In this document: one piece after another, positions 34,445 to 44,288 of the stretch
How positions within the stretch are numbered: position 1 is the first letter of the stretch
Layout: every line of letters starts with the position of its first letter
Notes under the pieces: model-generated
What the model was told of the DNA's origin: nothing
Databases searched by the model: none
What the model saw: only the letters and a program-made list of their open reading frames with translations
Position numbers and translations under genes: made by a program
NCBI GenBank assembly: GCA_022823865.1
Contig: JAJEHF010000074.1
Location: 1 to 52,905, forward strand
Direction of reading: 5' to 3'
Source of the DNA: Bryobacterales bacterium
Lineage (GTDB): Bacteria > Acidobacteriota > Terriglobia > Bryobacterales > UBA6623
Length of the DNA stretch: 52,905 bases

Positions 34445-35584
34445 ATGCCAAAGCCGAAGTACATTACGTCTGTTAGCAAGATTTCAGCCCTAAGCCCCGA
34501 GGAGCGCGAGGCGGCAGCCAAGGTCAGCGAGCGATACGTATTCCGTACCAACGAGTACTACCAGTCGTTGATTGACTGGGATGATCCGAACGACCCGATT
34601 CGACGGCTGGTCATACCCGACGCCCGCGAATTGAACGAGTGGGGGAGGTTGGACGCCTCGTACGAGGAACTCTACACAAAGGTCCCGGGCCTAGAGCACA
34701 AGTATTCCGACACCGCCTTGCTGCTGTGCAACGACGTCTGCGGCGCGTACTGCAGGTTCTGCTTCCGCAAGCGGCTGTTCATGGACGACAACGACGAGGT
34801 CGTCCGCGACGTCTCGGCTGGTATCGCGTATATCCGGGAGCATCCGGAGATCAGCAATGTGCTTCTGACCGGCGGGGACCCGCTGATCATGTCCACCTCG
34901 AAGCTCGAGCCGATCATCGCTCAGTTGCGCGAGATTCCCCACGTGAAAATCATCCGGCTGGGCAGCAAGATGCCGGCCTTCAATCCATACCGCATCTTGG
35001 ATGACCCGAAGCTGCACGCGATGTTCGAGCGCTACTCGACGCCCGAGCAAGGCCGGATCTACGTCATGTGCCACTTCAACCATCCGGTCGAGCTGACGGC
35101 CGTGGCCCGGGAGGGATTGCACTGCCTGCAGGCCCACTCGGCGGTGACGATCAATCAGACACCGATGATCCACGGCATCAACGACGACCCAGGCGTGCTG
35201 AGCGAGCTGATGAACGAACTCTCCTATCTGGGGGTGCCGCCCTACTACGTGTTCCAGTGCCGCCCTACCGAGGGCAACGAGAGCTACTCGGTATCTGTCG
35301 AGAATGCTTACCGCATCTTCGCCAAGTCGCTTGAGCGGATGTCGGGGCTAGCCAAGCGGGCGCGGCTTGCGATGTCCCACTCGACCGGCAAGATCGAGAT
35401 CCTCGGGCTTACCGACGAACACGTCCTGTTCAAGTACCACCGTGCGGCGAATCCGCGCCTCACTGGCAAGATCATGATGTTCCGCCGAAACCCGGAAGCC
35501 CACTGGTTCGACGACTACATCGAGGCCCGGGAGTACTTGCCGACCAACCTAGTGCATATCGAGCCTGTGCTAGTAGCGCAGTGA
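34445..35584 (+). CDS. kamA: KamA-family radical SAM aminomutase
   Basis: 379-residue radical SAM enzyme of the lysine 2,3-aminomutase family. The 4Fe-4S motif is C99-GAY-C103-RF-C106 (CX3CX2C); LTGGDPL follows for SAM binding, and the PLP-binding lysine is likely K316 in SHSTGKIEI. These enzymes shift an alpha-amino group to beta position, using SAM and PLP. The reaction here could be lysine or glutamate 2,3-aminomutation, or an EpmB-like role. No beta-lysine acetyltransferase (AblB) or EpmA gene is next to it. Start ATG at 34445 has AGAGGAA eight bases upstream. Cytoplasmic. Confidence 0.9.
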   Translation: MPKPKYITSVSKISALSPEEREAAAKVSERYVFRTNEYYQSLIDWDDPNDPIRRLVIPDARELNEWGRLDASYEELYTKVPGLEHKYSDTALLLCNDVCGAYCRFCFRKRLFMDDNDEVVRDVSAGIAYIREHPEISNVLLTGGDPLIMSTSKLEPIIAQLREIPHVKIIRLGSKMPAFNPYRILDDPKLHAMFERYSTPEQGRIYVMCHFNHPVELTAVAREGLHCLQAHSAVTINQTPMIHGINDDPGVLSELMNELSYLGVPPYYVFQCRPTEGNESYSVSVENAYRIFAKSLERMSGLAKRARLAMSHSTGKIEILGLTDEHVLFKYHRAANPRLTGKIMMFRRNPEAHWFDDYIEAREYLPTNLVHIEPVLVAQ

Positions 35585-35634
35585 TGGGGTCGCGCTCTTG
35601 CGAGCGGATCCCTCGTGAAAACTAAGTACTAGCC

Positions 35635-37170
35635 ATGAATCCGATTCAGGCGCCGGCCCGACTGCTCTCTGTCCGGAACGGATGGCTTCTTGGGCTTGCG
35701 CTCAGGAGAGTCGCGCTGGTTGGAGCCGCACTCGGCTTGCTGTGCGCCTGCGGATCGGAGGCAGGCCAAACCGCCAATCAGAGCCCACTCGCCGACTGCG
35801 AGCCCGGCGATGGACCGCGCAATGCGCTGTGCGGCTGGATACCCGTCTATGAAGACCGCAGCGCGGCGTCCGGGCGCCAGATCGATCTTCGAGTGGTCGT
35901 GTACCCAACTTCCGGTCGGAATCCGCAGCCTGATCCTCTCTTCGTGCTAGCCGGAGGACCCGGACAGGGTGCCGCTCAGCTCAGCTCCCTACTTGTCGGT
36001 CTGTTTGGCGACGTCCGCCGGGAGCGCGACATCGTCTTCGTCGACCAGCGCGGGACGGGGCGCTCCAACGGGCTACCGTGTGACCGAGACACCGACGACT
36101 TGGGCGACTTCCTTAGCGACGACTACGCTGTCGAAACATTCTTGAACTGCCTCGAGGAGTACGAGGCCGACCTTCGCTTCTACACCACGCCCGTGGCCAT
36201 GGACGATCTCGACGAGGTCAGGGCCAGCCTCGGCTATGAACGCATCAACCTTTGGGGTGCCTCCTACGGCACCCGCGCCGCCCTGGTCTATCTCCGCCGC
36301 CACGGCGAGCGAGTGCGCAGCATCGTCTTCGATGGTGCGGTACCGATGACCATGACCCTGCCCGAGGGGTTCCCGCAGGACTCCCAGCGAGCGCTCGACC
36401 TGCTGCTCCAGGATTGCGAGGGCCGGGCGGCTTGCCGGGAGCGCTTTCCCGATGTTCGCCGCAAGCTCGTGGAAGTCTTGGCTAGGCTAGGCCGCGAGGG
36501 CAAGCAGTCGTTTCTGCGGCACCCGCGGACGGGTGAGAAGGTTGCGGTCACACTGCGCGCAAGAGTCGTCACTGACACCTTGCGACTGGTGTTGTACAGC
36601 CCGGATGCAGCGGCCTTGGTGCCGATGTTGGTCGAGCAAATGCATGGCGGGGATTTCGCCGGTCTGCTCGCGGTGGCCGTCGGAGCGGAGAGTGCGCCGA
36701 GCGAAACCAAGATCAATTGGGGGATGTATTTCTCGGTCATCTGCGCCGAGGACCTGCCATGGGTTGACGACTCGGCCCGCAACGCCGCGCCGTCCGGCGT
36801 GTTCGGCAACGACGGGACGTTGGAGGCATGGGACAAGATCTGCGGTGCCTGGCCGCACGGCCAGATCGCGGCAGACTATCACGATCCGGTCGTGTCGGAT
36901 GTTCCGGCGTTGGTCCTATCGGGAGATCTGGATCCCGTCACGCCCCCGCGCCGGGGAGAGGACTTGGCTGCGGGCTTCTCTAGAGTGCTGCATGTCGTGG
37001 CGCCTGGGACCGGCCACGGGGCGACGGCCCGCGGTTGCGTGTCCGAACTGGCGGCGGAGTTCTTGCAAGCCGGATCCGCCGACGACTTGGACACTTCGTG
37101 CGTGGACGAACTCAAGCGACCGGGTTTCTTCGTTACGCCCGGCGGCCCCGCGATGGAGCGCGAGCGATGA
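35635..37170 (+). CDS. S33-family alpha/beta hydrolase peptidase, lipoprotein
   Basis: 511-residue tripeptidyl-aminopeptidase-like enzyme. After an N-terminal basic stretch a hydrophobic segment ends in LGLLCAC, a possible lipobox around Cys39. Active-site elements: oxyanion region LFVLAGGPGQG, DQRGTGRS, nucleophile S210 in WGASYG, acidic residue in SGDLDPVTPP and His in PGTGHGAT, with the extra Cys pairs usual in secreted family members. S33 peptidases remove N-terminal residues or tripeptides, often Pro-containing. The stop overlaps the ABC ATPase ATG (ATGA), so it is cotranslated with an ABC exporter. Confidence 0.9.
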   Translation: MNPIQAPARLLSVRNGWLLGLALRRVALVGAALGLLCACGSEAGQTANQSPLADCEPGDGPRNALCGWIPVYEDRSAASGRQIDLRVVVYPTSGRNPQPDPLFVLAGGPGQGAAQLSSLLVGLFGDVRRERDIVFVDQRGTGRSNGLPCDRDTDDLGDFLSDDYAVETFLNCLEEYEADLRFYTTPVAMDDLDEVRASLGYERINLWGASYGTRAALVYLRRHGERVRSIVFDGAVPMTMTLPEGFPQDSQRALDLLLQDCEGRAACRERFPDVRRKLVEVLARLGREGKQSFLRHPRTGEKVAVTLRARVVTDTLRLVLYSPDAAALVPMLVEQMHGGDFAGLLAVAVGAESAPSETKINWGMYFSVICAEDLPWVDDSARNAAPSGVFGNDGTLEAWDKICGAWPHGQIAADYHDPVVSDVPALVLSGDLDPVTPPRRGEDLAAGFSRVLHVVAPGTGHGATARGCVSELAAEFLQAGSADDLDTSCVDELKRPGFFVTPGGPAMERER

Positions 37171-37898
37171 TCGAGGTGCGCGGTCTCCGCAAGTGCTTCG
37201 GAGATGTCGTCGCCGTGGACGATGTCTCGTTCGAGGCACGAAACGGGGAGGTCACCGCCCTGCTCGGAGAGAACGGGGCAGGCAAGACAACCACGCTGCG
37301 GTCGATCTACGGACTGATCCAGCCCGACGCCGGAGAAGTGCGTGTTGATGGTGTGGATGGGATAGCACAGCCCCAGAGTGCTCGGAGGGGGCTAGGCGTG
37401 CTGTCTGAGGCCAGGGGCCTTTATCCGCGCCTCACCGCCCGCGAGCACATGCGCTACTTCGCCCACCTGCAGGGGCTCGGACGAGCTGAGACCGAGACCC
37501 GCTGCGAGGACTTGGTCGAATTGCTCGGCATGGGAGATTTCGCCGACAGGCGAGCTGCGGGCCTCTCGCACGGCGAGAACACGAAGGTCGCATTGGCGCG
37601 CGCCTTGCTGCATGACCCGGCAAACATCCTGCTAGATGAGCCGACCACTGGGCTGGACGTGATGAGCACCCGAGCCGTGCGGGAACTGATCGTCCAGCTG
37701 CGGGAACGCGGAAAGTGCGTCGTGTTCTCCAGTCACGTCATGCAAGAGGTGGCTGCTGTAAGCGACCGGATCGTTGTTGTGTCCGCGGGCAGGGTCATTG
37801 CCAGCGGCACGCCTGCGGAGCTCAGGCGGTCGACGGGGCTGGACGACCTTGAGGATGTCTTTGTTGCGCTTACGGGCCACAGCGGGGCACGGGAATGA
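37167..37898 (+). CDS. ABC transporter ATPase (NatA-like)
   Basis: 243-residue ATPase. Walker A GENGAGKTT (35-43), signature LSHGENTKVALARALL, Walker B NILLDEPTTGLD and switch His in FSSHVMQEV are all present. Sequence and size fit the NatA/CcmA-like type that pairs with one ABC-2 permease. The ATG at 37167 is overlapped by the upstream stop (ATGA), and its own stop overlaps the permease start, so all three genes form one translationally coupled operon. Likely an exporter of sodium, drug or peptide; substrate unknown. Confidence 0.95.
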   Translation: MIEVRGLRKCFGDVVAVDDVSFEARNGEVTALLGENGAGKTTTLRSIYGLIQPDAGEVRVDGVDGIAQPQSARRGLGVLSEARGLYPRLTAREHMRYFAHLQGLGRAETETRCEDLVELLGMGDFADRRAAGLSHGENTKVALARALLHDPANILLDEPTTGLDVMSTRAVRELIVQLRERGKCVVFSSHVMQEVAAVSDRIVVVSAGRVIASGTPAELRRSTGLDDLEDVFVALTGHSGARE

Positions 37899-39076
37899 CG
37901 AATTTGGTGGCCGCTCTTGCGGTGGTCCTGCGCAAGGAGCTGGTCGATGGCTTGCGGGACCGTCGCTCACTGATTTCTGTGTTGGCACCGCTTGCGCTAC
38001 TCCCGCTCTTGTTTTACGTGGCGATGGACCAAGCGTCTGAGTCGGTCGAGCGGGCGCGGCAGATCAAGATTCCGGTCGTCGGCATGGAACACGCCCGTGA
38101 ATTGATCGGCTGGCTCGATCAGCAAGCAGGCATTGAGATCGAGCAGGGTCCGGACCAGCCTCGAGAGGCGGTACGCAACGGCGACGTCGATTTCGTGCTC
38201 GTCATTCCTGAGGATTTCGCGGAGCGCTTCGCCGGTTCCGAGACAGCTGAGGTCGAGATCATCGTCGAGGGCATGGACCGCGGTCTGGATCGTTCCGTAA
38301 GCCGCGTACGTGATCTGATTCGCGGGTACGGCCGGGCTGTCGCTGACCAGCGGCTGATAGTGCGTGGCATCAGCCCGGAGGTTGCCCGACCTGTGCGTGT
38401 TGAAACCCTCGAACTAGCGACCCAACAACAGCGCACCGCGAGGTTGATCGGCTTCATGCCCTTGCTCTTGGTCATGGGCATTTTCGTCGGAGGCTTGCAG
38501 GTTGCGATCGATTCGACAGCCGGGGAGAGGGAACGGGGCTCCCTCGAGCCGCTGCTTGTCATTCCAGCGCCGCGGCTGTCGATCATCGGCGGCAAATGGC
38601 TGGCCGCTACCGCGTTCTCGCTGGCGAGCGCTCTGCTAACCGCAGCAATGGTCGGGATAGGGCTCGAGTTCAGCCCGTTGCAGCGCTTGGGCTTGCGCAT
38701 TGAACTTGATGGTGGCGTGATGGCCCTTGCGGTTGCCGTGATCCTGCCATTGGCGTTTTCGGTGACGGCGTTACAAATGGTGGTAGCCACGATGGCGAGA
38801 TCCTACAAGGAAGCACAGTCTTATGTGTCGTTCTTAATGTTGCTGCCGATGCTGCCGCTAATACTAACCATGGATTCCGAAATTGAAGATGCGATCTGGA
38901 GGCTGATGGTTCCCGTGTTGGGACAGCAGCAGTTGATTCAAGACGCGATGGGAGGCGAGGGGGTAGCCTTGGTTGACTTCGCTGTCACCGCGCTCTCGAC
39001 GGCCGCATTCGCAGGCATTTGCTTGTGGCTGACAAGTCACTTGTTCCGCCGCGAACGGATCGTATTCGGAAGGTAA
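37895..39076 (+). CDS. ABC-2 permease (NatB-like)
   Basis: 393-residue membrane subunit. One N-terminal helix (LISVLAPLALLPLLFYVAM) is followed by an extracytoplasmic domain (about 46-180), then five hydrophobic segments: FMPLLLVMGIFVGGLQ, WLAATAFSLASALLTAAMV, ALAVAVILPLAFSVTAL, FLMLLPMLPLILTM and ALSTAAFAGICLWL. Motif GERERGSLEPLLVIP between helices is typical of NatB/ABC-2 permeases. It overlaps the ATPase gene by four bases. A short GCCTTC/GAAGGC hairpin follows without a U-run. Confidence 0.93.
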   Translation: MTNLVAALAVVLRKELVDGLRDRRSLISVLAPLALLPLLFYVAMDQASESVERARQIKIPVVGMEHARELIGWLDQQAGIEIEQGPDQPREAVRNGDVDFVLVIPEDFAERFAGSETAEVEIIVEGMDRGLDRSVSRVRDLIRGYGRAVADQRLIVRGISPEVARPVRVETLELATQQQRTARLIGFMPLLLVMGIFVGGLQVAIDSTAGERERGSLEPLLVIPAPRLSIIGGKWLAATAFSLASALLTAAMVGIGLEFSPLQRLGLRIELDGGVMALAVAVILPLAFSVTALQMVVATMARSYKEAQSYVSFLMLLPMLPLILTMDSEIEDAIWRLMVPVLGQQQLIQDAMGGEGVALVDFAVTALSTAAFAGICLWLTSHLFRRERIVFGR

Positions 39077-39296
39077 GTCCGAGCTGCCCGCCTTCACTTC
39101 GAAGGCTGACCCCGGTGTCCATCCGGCAGTCCGTCCTGCGGCCGCGCCGCCGTTCGCCGGTGCGGGCAAGCGGCGGCACGATGCCGCGAGACGGCAGGTC
39201 GGCCAAACGAGTCGAATTCACCCCAAATCTAGCGTCCTGCCCCAGCATTTGACCGGATCTGTGGGCCCGCGCGACGTGGCGATGGGGGCCCGGCAA

Positions 39297-41207
39297 TCAG
39301 GGCTCTGACGCGCCGGGCTGGTACGAGAGCCCCCAGCCCACCTCGTACAAGGGTCTCTCGGTGTCACGCGGAACGTCGGTCCGGCTGGCCTCGACCGCTG
39401 CCATCGACGACGGCAGGTCCACAGGCAACCTGCCCGTTGGCGAGAACTCGCCGAACACTGCGTCCAGCAGAACCTCGTCTTCGGATCCAAACGAGACGAG
39501 GACCGCTGCGGCGTCCCTTGCGATCTCAGTGATGATCGCCGGCCGGTCCAAGCGCACGTCGACCACCGTCGGCACGGTGCGGCAGCGCGCCAACACCCGT
39601 GCAAGGCGGCCGGGCTTGAACGCAAGCGAGCCTCTGGGCACAAAGTACTCGAGCAGGTGCTTGCTCCACTTGAACCGCCGTGGCGAGACGAGTCGCAGCA
39701 CCGCGACGTCCGCACGGCTCGGCGACGAAACCACTGTTCCGTAATTCCGCGCCACACTCGGATCGATACCCTCGACATACAGTCTCACGGGTCTGGGAAT
39801 CGGCAGTATCGGCCGGTTTCCGACAGCGGGAACGGCTTTGTTGCTGAGAAGAACCAGGCTCCTGCGCTGGGCCTCGATCCCCATTCCGACGAACTCAGCG
39901 GTCCCTGTCGATGGAGCCGCAGCATCCGCGTCCACGTAGGGATCGTCGAACAATCCGAGTTCGAACTTCGCCCGCAGGATCCTTCGCGCCGATACGTCGA
40001 TGCGTGACTCGGGAATTCGCCCGTCCCGAACGAGTCCTGCGACGGCTCGCTCGTTGCTTTCGCCGCCGAACTGGTCCACGCCTGCCTCGATCGCCCGTGC
40101 GTACCTCTCCGCGACGTTCAAGTGCTCGACTCCCCACGCCGATGCATCCTTCAGCTTCAGGATGCCGAGCACGCGGTGCGAATCCACGGTCATCCAGTCC
40201 GTGCTGACCACGCCATCGAAGCCCAGCCGGCCGCGAAGGAGGTCAGTCACGATCTCCGAGTTGAATGCCATCGCGACATCCTCGGATGTCTGGCCGTCTG
40301 GAATTCCGTACGACAGCATGATTTGCCGGGCACCGGCAGCAATTGCCGAACGGAACGGCCCGAGATGGTATTCGAAGCGATCCCCTGGATAGAGCTGGCG
40401 TTTCCCGGTTGCGAAATGCGGGTCCAAGCCGTTCCCGGCCGGTCCGGCGCCCGGAAAATGCTTGACCATAGCAGCGACGCTAGAGGAGCCGAGCCCGGAC
40501 GGGCCGCCTTGGAGCCCTCTGATGAATGCGGCGGCAAGTCTTCCCGTAAGCTCCGCATCCTCTCCGAACGTCGCCCCGGACCTTCCCCAGCGCGGTTCTG
40601 TTGCGACGTCAGCCATTGGCCCTAGGAGGCTTCGGATGCCGATCGCCCGGAGTTCGCGGCGCACGGTGTCGCCAAACCGCTCCGCCAATCCTTCATCGGC
40701 CGCCGCTGCGAGGCCCAATTGCGAGGGCCACTGGCTGAAGCCCGCCTGCTTGATTCCGCTCGCAGGGTTGAAGCCGGCCGCATGCCTTGGGTCTGAACTC
40801 AGGGTGATCGGAATCCCGAGGCGGGTCCGCTCGGCGATTCTCTGCAAGGAGTTGTGCCAGCGCGCCACCGATCCAGGGCCGGGGGCTGCGAGGATGTTGA
40901 AGTGCGATAGATGTCGTCCGACGATCAACTCGGTGGTCGGAGCGACATTCATCGGATGTATGCCTTCCACCACCGCTCCATTGCGTCCAATTGCGATTGG
41001 CGGCTGGAACATCAATCCGGCCTTTTCGTCAACGGACATGCGGCTCAAGAGGTCATCGACTCGATCGACCACAGCAGCCCGCGGGTCCTCGTAGGGGTCC
41101 ATCTTCCCGTTCCCGTTGAGGTCTCGGTAGCGGACGCCCCCCTCGACCAGCCATCGAACCGCGCTCCCCGGCCCCGGTTCTGCGGCGCTTCCGGTCGTGT
41201 TCAGCAC
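39297..41207 (-). CDS. Glycoside hydrolase family 3 protein
   Basis: 636-residue GH3 enzyme (beta-glucosidase/xylosidase type, retaining). The N-terminal WLVEGGVRYRDLNGNGKMDPYED is the usual GH3 opening, then LSRMSVDEKAGLMF. The TIM barrel carries KHFPG (249-253) and the nucleophile D337 in GVVSTDWMT; the second alpha/beta domain follows. The start is a GTG at 41207 with GGAG eight bases upstream, and no signal peptide is seen, so either it is cytoplasmic or the 5' part is lost: the frame is open only 11 codons further upstream. The second domain appears complete (LVSFGSEDEVLLDAVFG, SPTGRLPVDLP). Confidence 0.93.
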   Translation of the reverse strand: MLNTTGSAAEPGPGSAVRWLVEGGVRYRDLNGNGKMDPYEDPRAAVVDRVDDLLSRMSVDEKAGLMFQPPIAIGRNGAVVEGIHPMNVAPTTELIVGRHLSHFNILAAPGPGSVARWHNSLQRIAERTRLGIPITLSSDPRHAAGFNPASGIKQAGFSQWPSQLGLAAAADEGLAERFGDTVRRELRAIGIRSLLGPMADVATEPRWGRSGATFGEDAELTGRLAAAFIRGLQGGPSGLGSSSVAAMVKHFPGAGPAGNGLDPHFATGKRQLYPGDRFEYHLGPFRSAIAAGARQIMLSYGIPDGQTSEDVAMAFNSEIVTDLLRGRLGFDGVVSTDWMTVDSHRVLGILKLKDASAWGVEHLNVAERYARAIEAGVDQFGGESNERAVAGLVRDGRIPESRIDVSARRILRAKFELGLFDDPYVDADAAAPSTGTAEFVGMGIEAQRRSLVLLSNKAVPAVGNRPILPIPRPVRLYVEGIDPSVARNYGTVVSSPSRADVAVLRLVSPRRFKWSKHLLEYFVPRGSLAFKPGRLARVLARCRTVPTVVDVRLDRPAIITEIARDAAAVLVSFGSEDEVLLDAVFGEFSPTGRLPVDLPSSMAAVEASRTDVPRDTERPLYEVGWGLSYQPGASEP

Positions 41208-41557
41208 TGCGACGACTCCGATGCGGCCGCCGACGCGTCAAGAAGCGCCTCAACTGCGGCCGCGCTGCTGCGCCAATGTCCGCACTCGGCAGCTGGGAAT
41301 GCCTGGGAAGGATCCACCATGCTCACTAGCTAGGCTAGACGACTCGAGCGTGCACTATGGTGACCGAGTCAAGTCGCTGTCGCAGGAAGCCAAAGAGCTG
41401 TTGCGGGCCGACCCGGGACTGCTTGGAGCCGCCGCTCCACGTTACTTTGCGAAGCGGTCCAGCCACTCCAAGATGCCCAGCGCCTCGGAATCTACGACCT
41501 GTTAAAGGATCGGGCTCGGTCCATGCTGCTCCGAGAGACCTCCCCCGTGCCAGCAGG
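41208..41557. other. 350-bp gap with no intact gene
   Basis: No complete gene is seen. A 19-residue minus-strand peptide (VVDSEALGILEWLDRFAK, near 41450-41510) resembles the last helix of an alpha/beta hydrolase, framed by stops. It may be a leftover, but it is too short to call. Confidence 0.4.
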
Positions 41558-42739
41558 TCACTCGGCCCCAGCGACGGATTCCGAGTAGGTTTGGATCGCA
41601 TCGCCGCCGTAGCCGAGTTCAGCCAGGATCTCTTCGGTGTGCTGACCGACGGCGGGAGGAAGGTGACGCAATGCCGGACGCTCTCCGTCGAAGCGTACAG
41701 GCGTCTTCAAGTCCCGGTAGTCCGGCACGCGCGGGTGAGGGACTGGATCGAAGATCCGGTTAGCCCTGACCTGCGGGTCATCGACGACTTGGTCGATGCT
41801 CTGAATCGGGGAACACGGTACGCGATGTGCCTTCAGGAGCTTGTCGAGTCCCTCGGTGGTGAGCTTGCGAGTGCGGGACGTGAGCAGTTCCCGGAGGGCC
41901 GAGTAATTCTTGACACGCAATGGGTTGTCCAAAAATCTGGGGTCACTGGCCGCGTCCGGGATCTCTAGGGCCTCGCACAGCCGCCGGAAGATCCCGTCGT
42001 TGCCGCCACAGATCATCAAGTCCCCGTCCTTGGTCGGAAACGACTCGTACGGGGCGATCATCTTGAGCCCCGTTCCCATCCTTTGCGGCACGTTTCCTCC
42101 CGCCAGATAGGTCATCATGTGGTACCCGATCCAGCCGAGCGAGGTGTCGAGAAGCGAGCATTCGACCAGCGAGCCGACACCTTCGGCGTCCCGCTTGCGC
42201 AGTGCGGCCAGTACGCCCAGCGCGATCAAGTATCCCGATCCGATGTCCACGACTGACCCTCCGACCCGCACCGGAGGTCCGTCCGGCTGGCCCGTGATCG
42301 ACATGATCCCGCTGTATGCCTGCAGCAGCGGGTCATACCCCGGCGTGGTCGCATACGGGCCCTCCGACCCATAGCCGGTGAGCGAGGCGTAGATGATCTT
42401 GGGGTACTTGGCTTTGACGGCTGCGTAGTCAAACCCCATCCGCTCGATCACGCCTTTGCGAAACGCCTGCACGACCACGTCGGCAGTGGCCAGCAGGCGG
42501 TCGATGACCTCACGCCCCTCCGGGGCCTTCATGTCTACGACGATGCTCCGCTTGTTGCGGTTGAACGCTAGGAAGATGGGCGCGTCGCCATCCCAGAATG
42601 GCGGCCCCCAATTTCGCGCCGGGTCTCCGCCCGGGGGCTCGACCTTGACCACGTCCGCGCCCAGGTCGCCCAGCATCTGGGTGGCTTGAGGCCCTGCAAT
42701 ATACTGCGACAGGTCGAGGACGCGGATTCCTTCGAGCAT
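41558..42739 (-). CDS. Class III CoA-transferase (CaiB/BaiF family)
   Basis: 393-residue family III CoA-transferase, cytoplasmic. Opening MLEGIRVLDLSQYIAGPQ, then LGADVVKVEPPGGDP, FLAFNRNKRSIVVD and the catalytic D165 in VGGSVVDIGSG (equivalent to formyl-CoA transferase Asp169). Length matches the family. It moves CoA between carboxylic acids, for example oxalate, carnitine or a branched acid; the substrate is unclear. It sits in a minus-strand run with GH3 and DUF1501/PSD1 genes but spacing suggests no tight operon. Confidence 0.93.
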   Translation of the reverse strand: MLEGIRVLDLSQYIAGPQATQMLGDLGADVVKVEPPGGDPARNWGPPFWDGDAPIFLAFNRNKRSIVVDMKAPEGREVIDRLLATADVVVQAFRKGVIERMGFDYAAVKAKYPKIIYASLTGYGSEGPYATTPGYDPLLQAYSGIMSITGQPDGPPVRVGGSVVDIGSGYLIALGVLAALRKRDAEGVGSLVECSLLDTSLGWIGYHMMTYLAGGNVPQRMGTGLKMIAPYESFPTKDGDLMICGGNDGIFRRLCEALEIPDAASDPRFLDNPLRVKNYSALRELLTSRTRKLTTEGLDKLLKAHRVPCSPIQSIDQVVDDPQVRANRIFDPVPHPRVPDYRDLKTPVRFDGERPALRHLPPAVGQHTEEILAELGYGGDAIQTYSESVAGAE

Positions 42740-42774
42740 CCTACCGTTATACCCCCGCAGCCACTAGATGCCGG

Positions 42775-44181
42775 CTAGGCGAGGATCTCTCCGATCACGT
42801 GGCCGTGCACGTCGGTCAGGCGGCGATTGATTCCGTTGTGATACCAAGTCACGCGTTCATGGTCCAGGCCGAGCAAGTGCAGCATCGTCGCGTGGAAATC
42901 ATGAACCGTTGCGATGTCCTGCACAGACCGGCCCCCTAGCTCATCTGTTGCGCCGTAGCTCGTTCCGCCGCGTATGCCGGCGCCGGCAAACCAGGTCGTG
43001 AATGCGTTGGGGTTGTGGTCACGCCCGACAGTGCCCTCTTGATGGGTAGGCATGCGTCCGAATTCCGTCGCCCAGACTACTAGGGTGTCTTCCAGCAAGC
43101 CCTTGGCGCGCATGTCTTTGAGCAGTCCCGCTGTCGGTTGGTCCAAGATCGGGCAGTGGCGCTCGTAGTCTGCCTTCAGGGTCTTGTGTGCGTCCCAGTT
43201 CAGCAAACCGTCCACTCCCGACGCCCGCGAGGCACAAAAGAGGTTCACGAAGCGCACGCCGCGCTCCAGCAGTCGGCGTGCCAGCAGGCAATTCCGCGCG
43301 TAGGCGGCCTTGAGGGGGTTGGGGTCGTTTGCGCCGTAGAGGTCCCGCGTTGCTCGAGTCTCCTTCGACAGGTCAGTGACTTCGGGAGCGGAGAGTTGCA
43401 TGCGCGCGGCCAGTTCGTACGCTGAGATGCGCGCCTTGAGTTCCTCGTCTCCGGGATGAGCCGCCGCATGCTTCCGGTTCAGCTCTCCAAGGAAGTCTCG
43501 CGTCGCGGCATCGCGCTCGGGCGAGATGCTCGGAGGACGGTCGAGATTTCGAATCGGCTCCTGTGCGTTGAATACGATCGCTTGGTGTTCTGCGGGCAGG
43601 AATCCGGCGCCCCAATTGGCGGGGCCTGCGGGTGGGATGCCGCGGATATCCGGGATTGCGACATACGTGGGAAGGTTGTTGTTCTCGGAGCCGAGGGCAT
43701 AACTCAGCCACGATCCGGCCGACGGAAAGCCCTCAAGGACAAAGCCCGTGTTGAGCAGAACGCATGCCGGTCCGTGCGTGTTGGTCTTGGACTGCATCGA
43801 GTGGACAAACGCGATTTCGTCCGCCAGGCCGCCAAGCTCGGGCAGTAGCTCGGAGATCATCTTGCCGCTCTGGCCGCGGGCCTTGAACCTCCACGGCGAG
43901 CCCATCAGCGCTCCGTTGCTGCCTTGAAAGGTCACCGCGTCCAACTCGGCCGGGGCCTGTTGGCCGGAACGCCGCTGGAGTTCCGGCTTGTAGTCCCACA
44001 AGTCGATGTGCGATGCCGCGCCGGGACAGAAGATCTGCAGCACCCGCTTGGCCTTTGGAGCGAAGTGTGGTGGCTGTGCCGCTAGGGAGTGTCGCTGAGG
44101 CAGCATACTTGCCAGCGCAACGCCCTGCAGGCCTGTGACAAAACCGCCCAGCAAGTCCCTTCGGGTGCGTGCGGATTCCAT
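42775..44181 (-). CDS. DUF1501 protein, Tat-exported
   Basis: 468-residue DUF1501 protein. The ATG at 44181 has GGGGAG nine bases upstream and opens a twin-arginine signal (TRRDLLGGFVTGLQGVALASML); an earlier ATG (44289) overlaps the PSD1 stop. Features: IFCPGAASHIDLWDYKPEL, FVHSMQSKTNTHGPA, VVWATEFGRMPTHQ, GTVGRDHNPNAF, a sulfatase-like alkaline-phosphatase fold. DUF1501 genes almost always follow PSD1 cytochrome genes, as here, and the pair is presumed to act together outside the cytoplasm. The reaction is not known. Confidence 0.93.
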   Translation of the reverse strand: MESARTRRDLLGGFVTGLQGVALASMLPQRHSLAAQPPHFAPKAKRVLQIFCPGAASHIDLWDYKPELQRRSGQQAPAELDAVTFQGSNGALMGSPWRFKARGQSGKMISELLPELGGLADEIAFVHSMQSKTNTHGPACVLLNTGFVLEGFPSAGSWLSYALGSENNNLPTYVAIPDIRGIPPAGPANWGAGFLPAEHQAIVFNAQEPIRNLDRPPSISPERDAATRDFLGELNRKHAAAHPGDEELKARISAYELAARMQLSAPEVTDLSKETRATRDLYGANDPNPLKAAYARNCLLARRLLERGVRFVNLFCASRASGVDGLLNWDAHKTLKADYERHCPILDQPTAGLLKDMRAKGLLEDTLVVWATEFGRMPTHQEGTVGRDHNPNAFTTWFAGAGIRGGTSYGATDELGGRSVQDIATVHDFHATMLHLLGLDHERVTWYHNGINRRLTDVHGHVIGEILA

Positions 44182-44288
44182 CGAGGTTACTCCCCGCATT
44201 GTGGGCGGAGGGGAGGACAGCGGGCCCGCGTCGCCCACGGAGTCCGGATGCGTTGTCCGAGGGGGAGCGAGACGTCGAGGTGCGGCCA

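Noticed and set aside
41450..41510. Peptide like the end of an alpha/beta hydrolase
   Set aside because: Only 19 residues between stops; too short to support a gene remnant.
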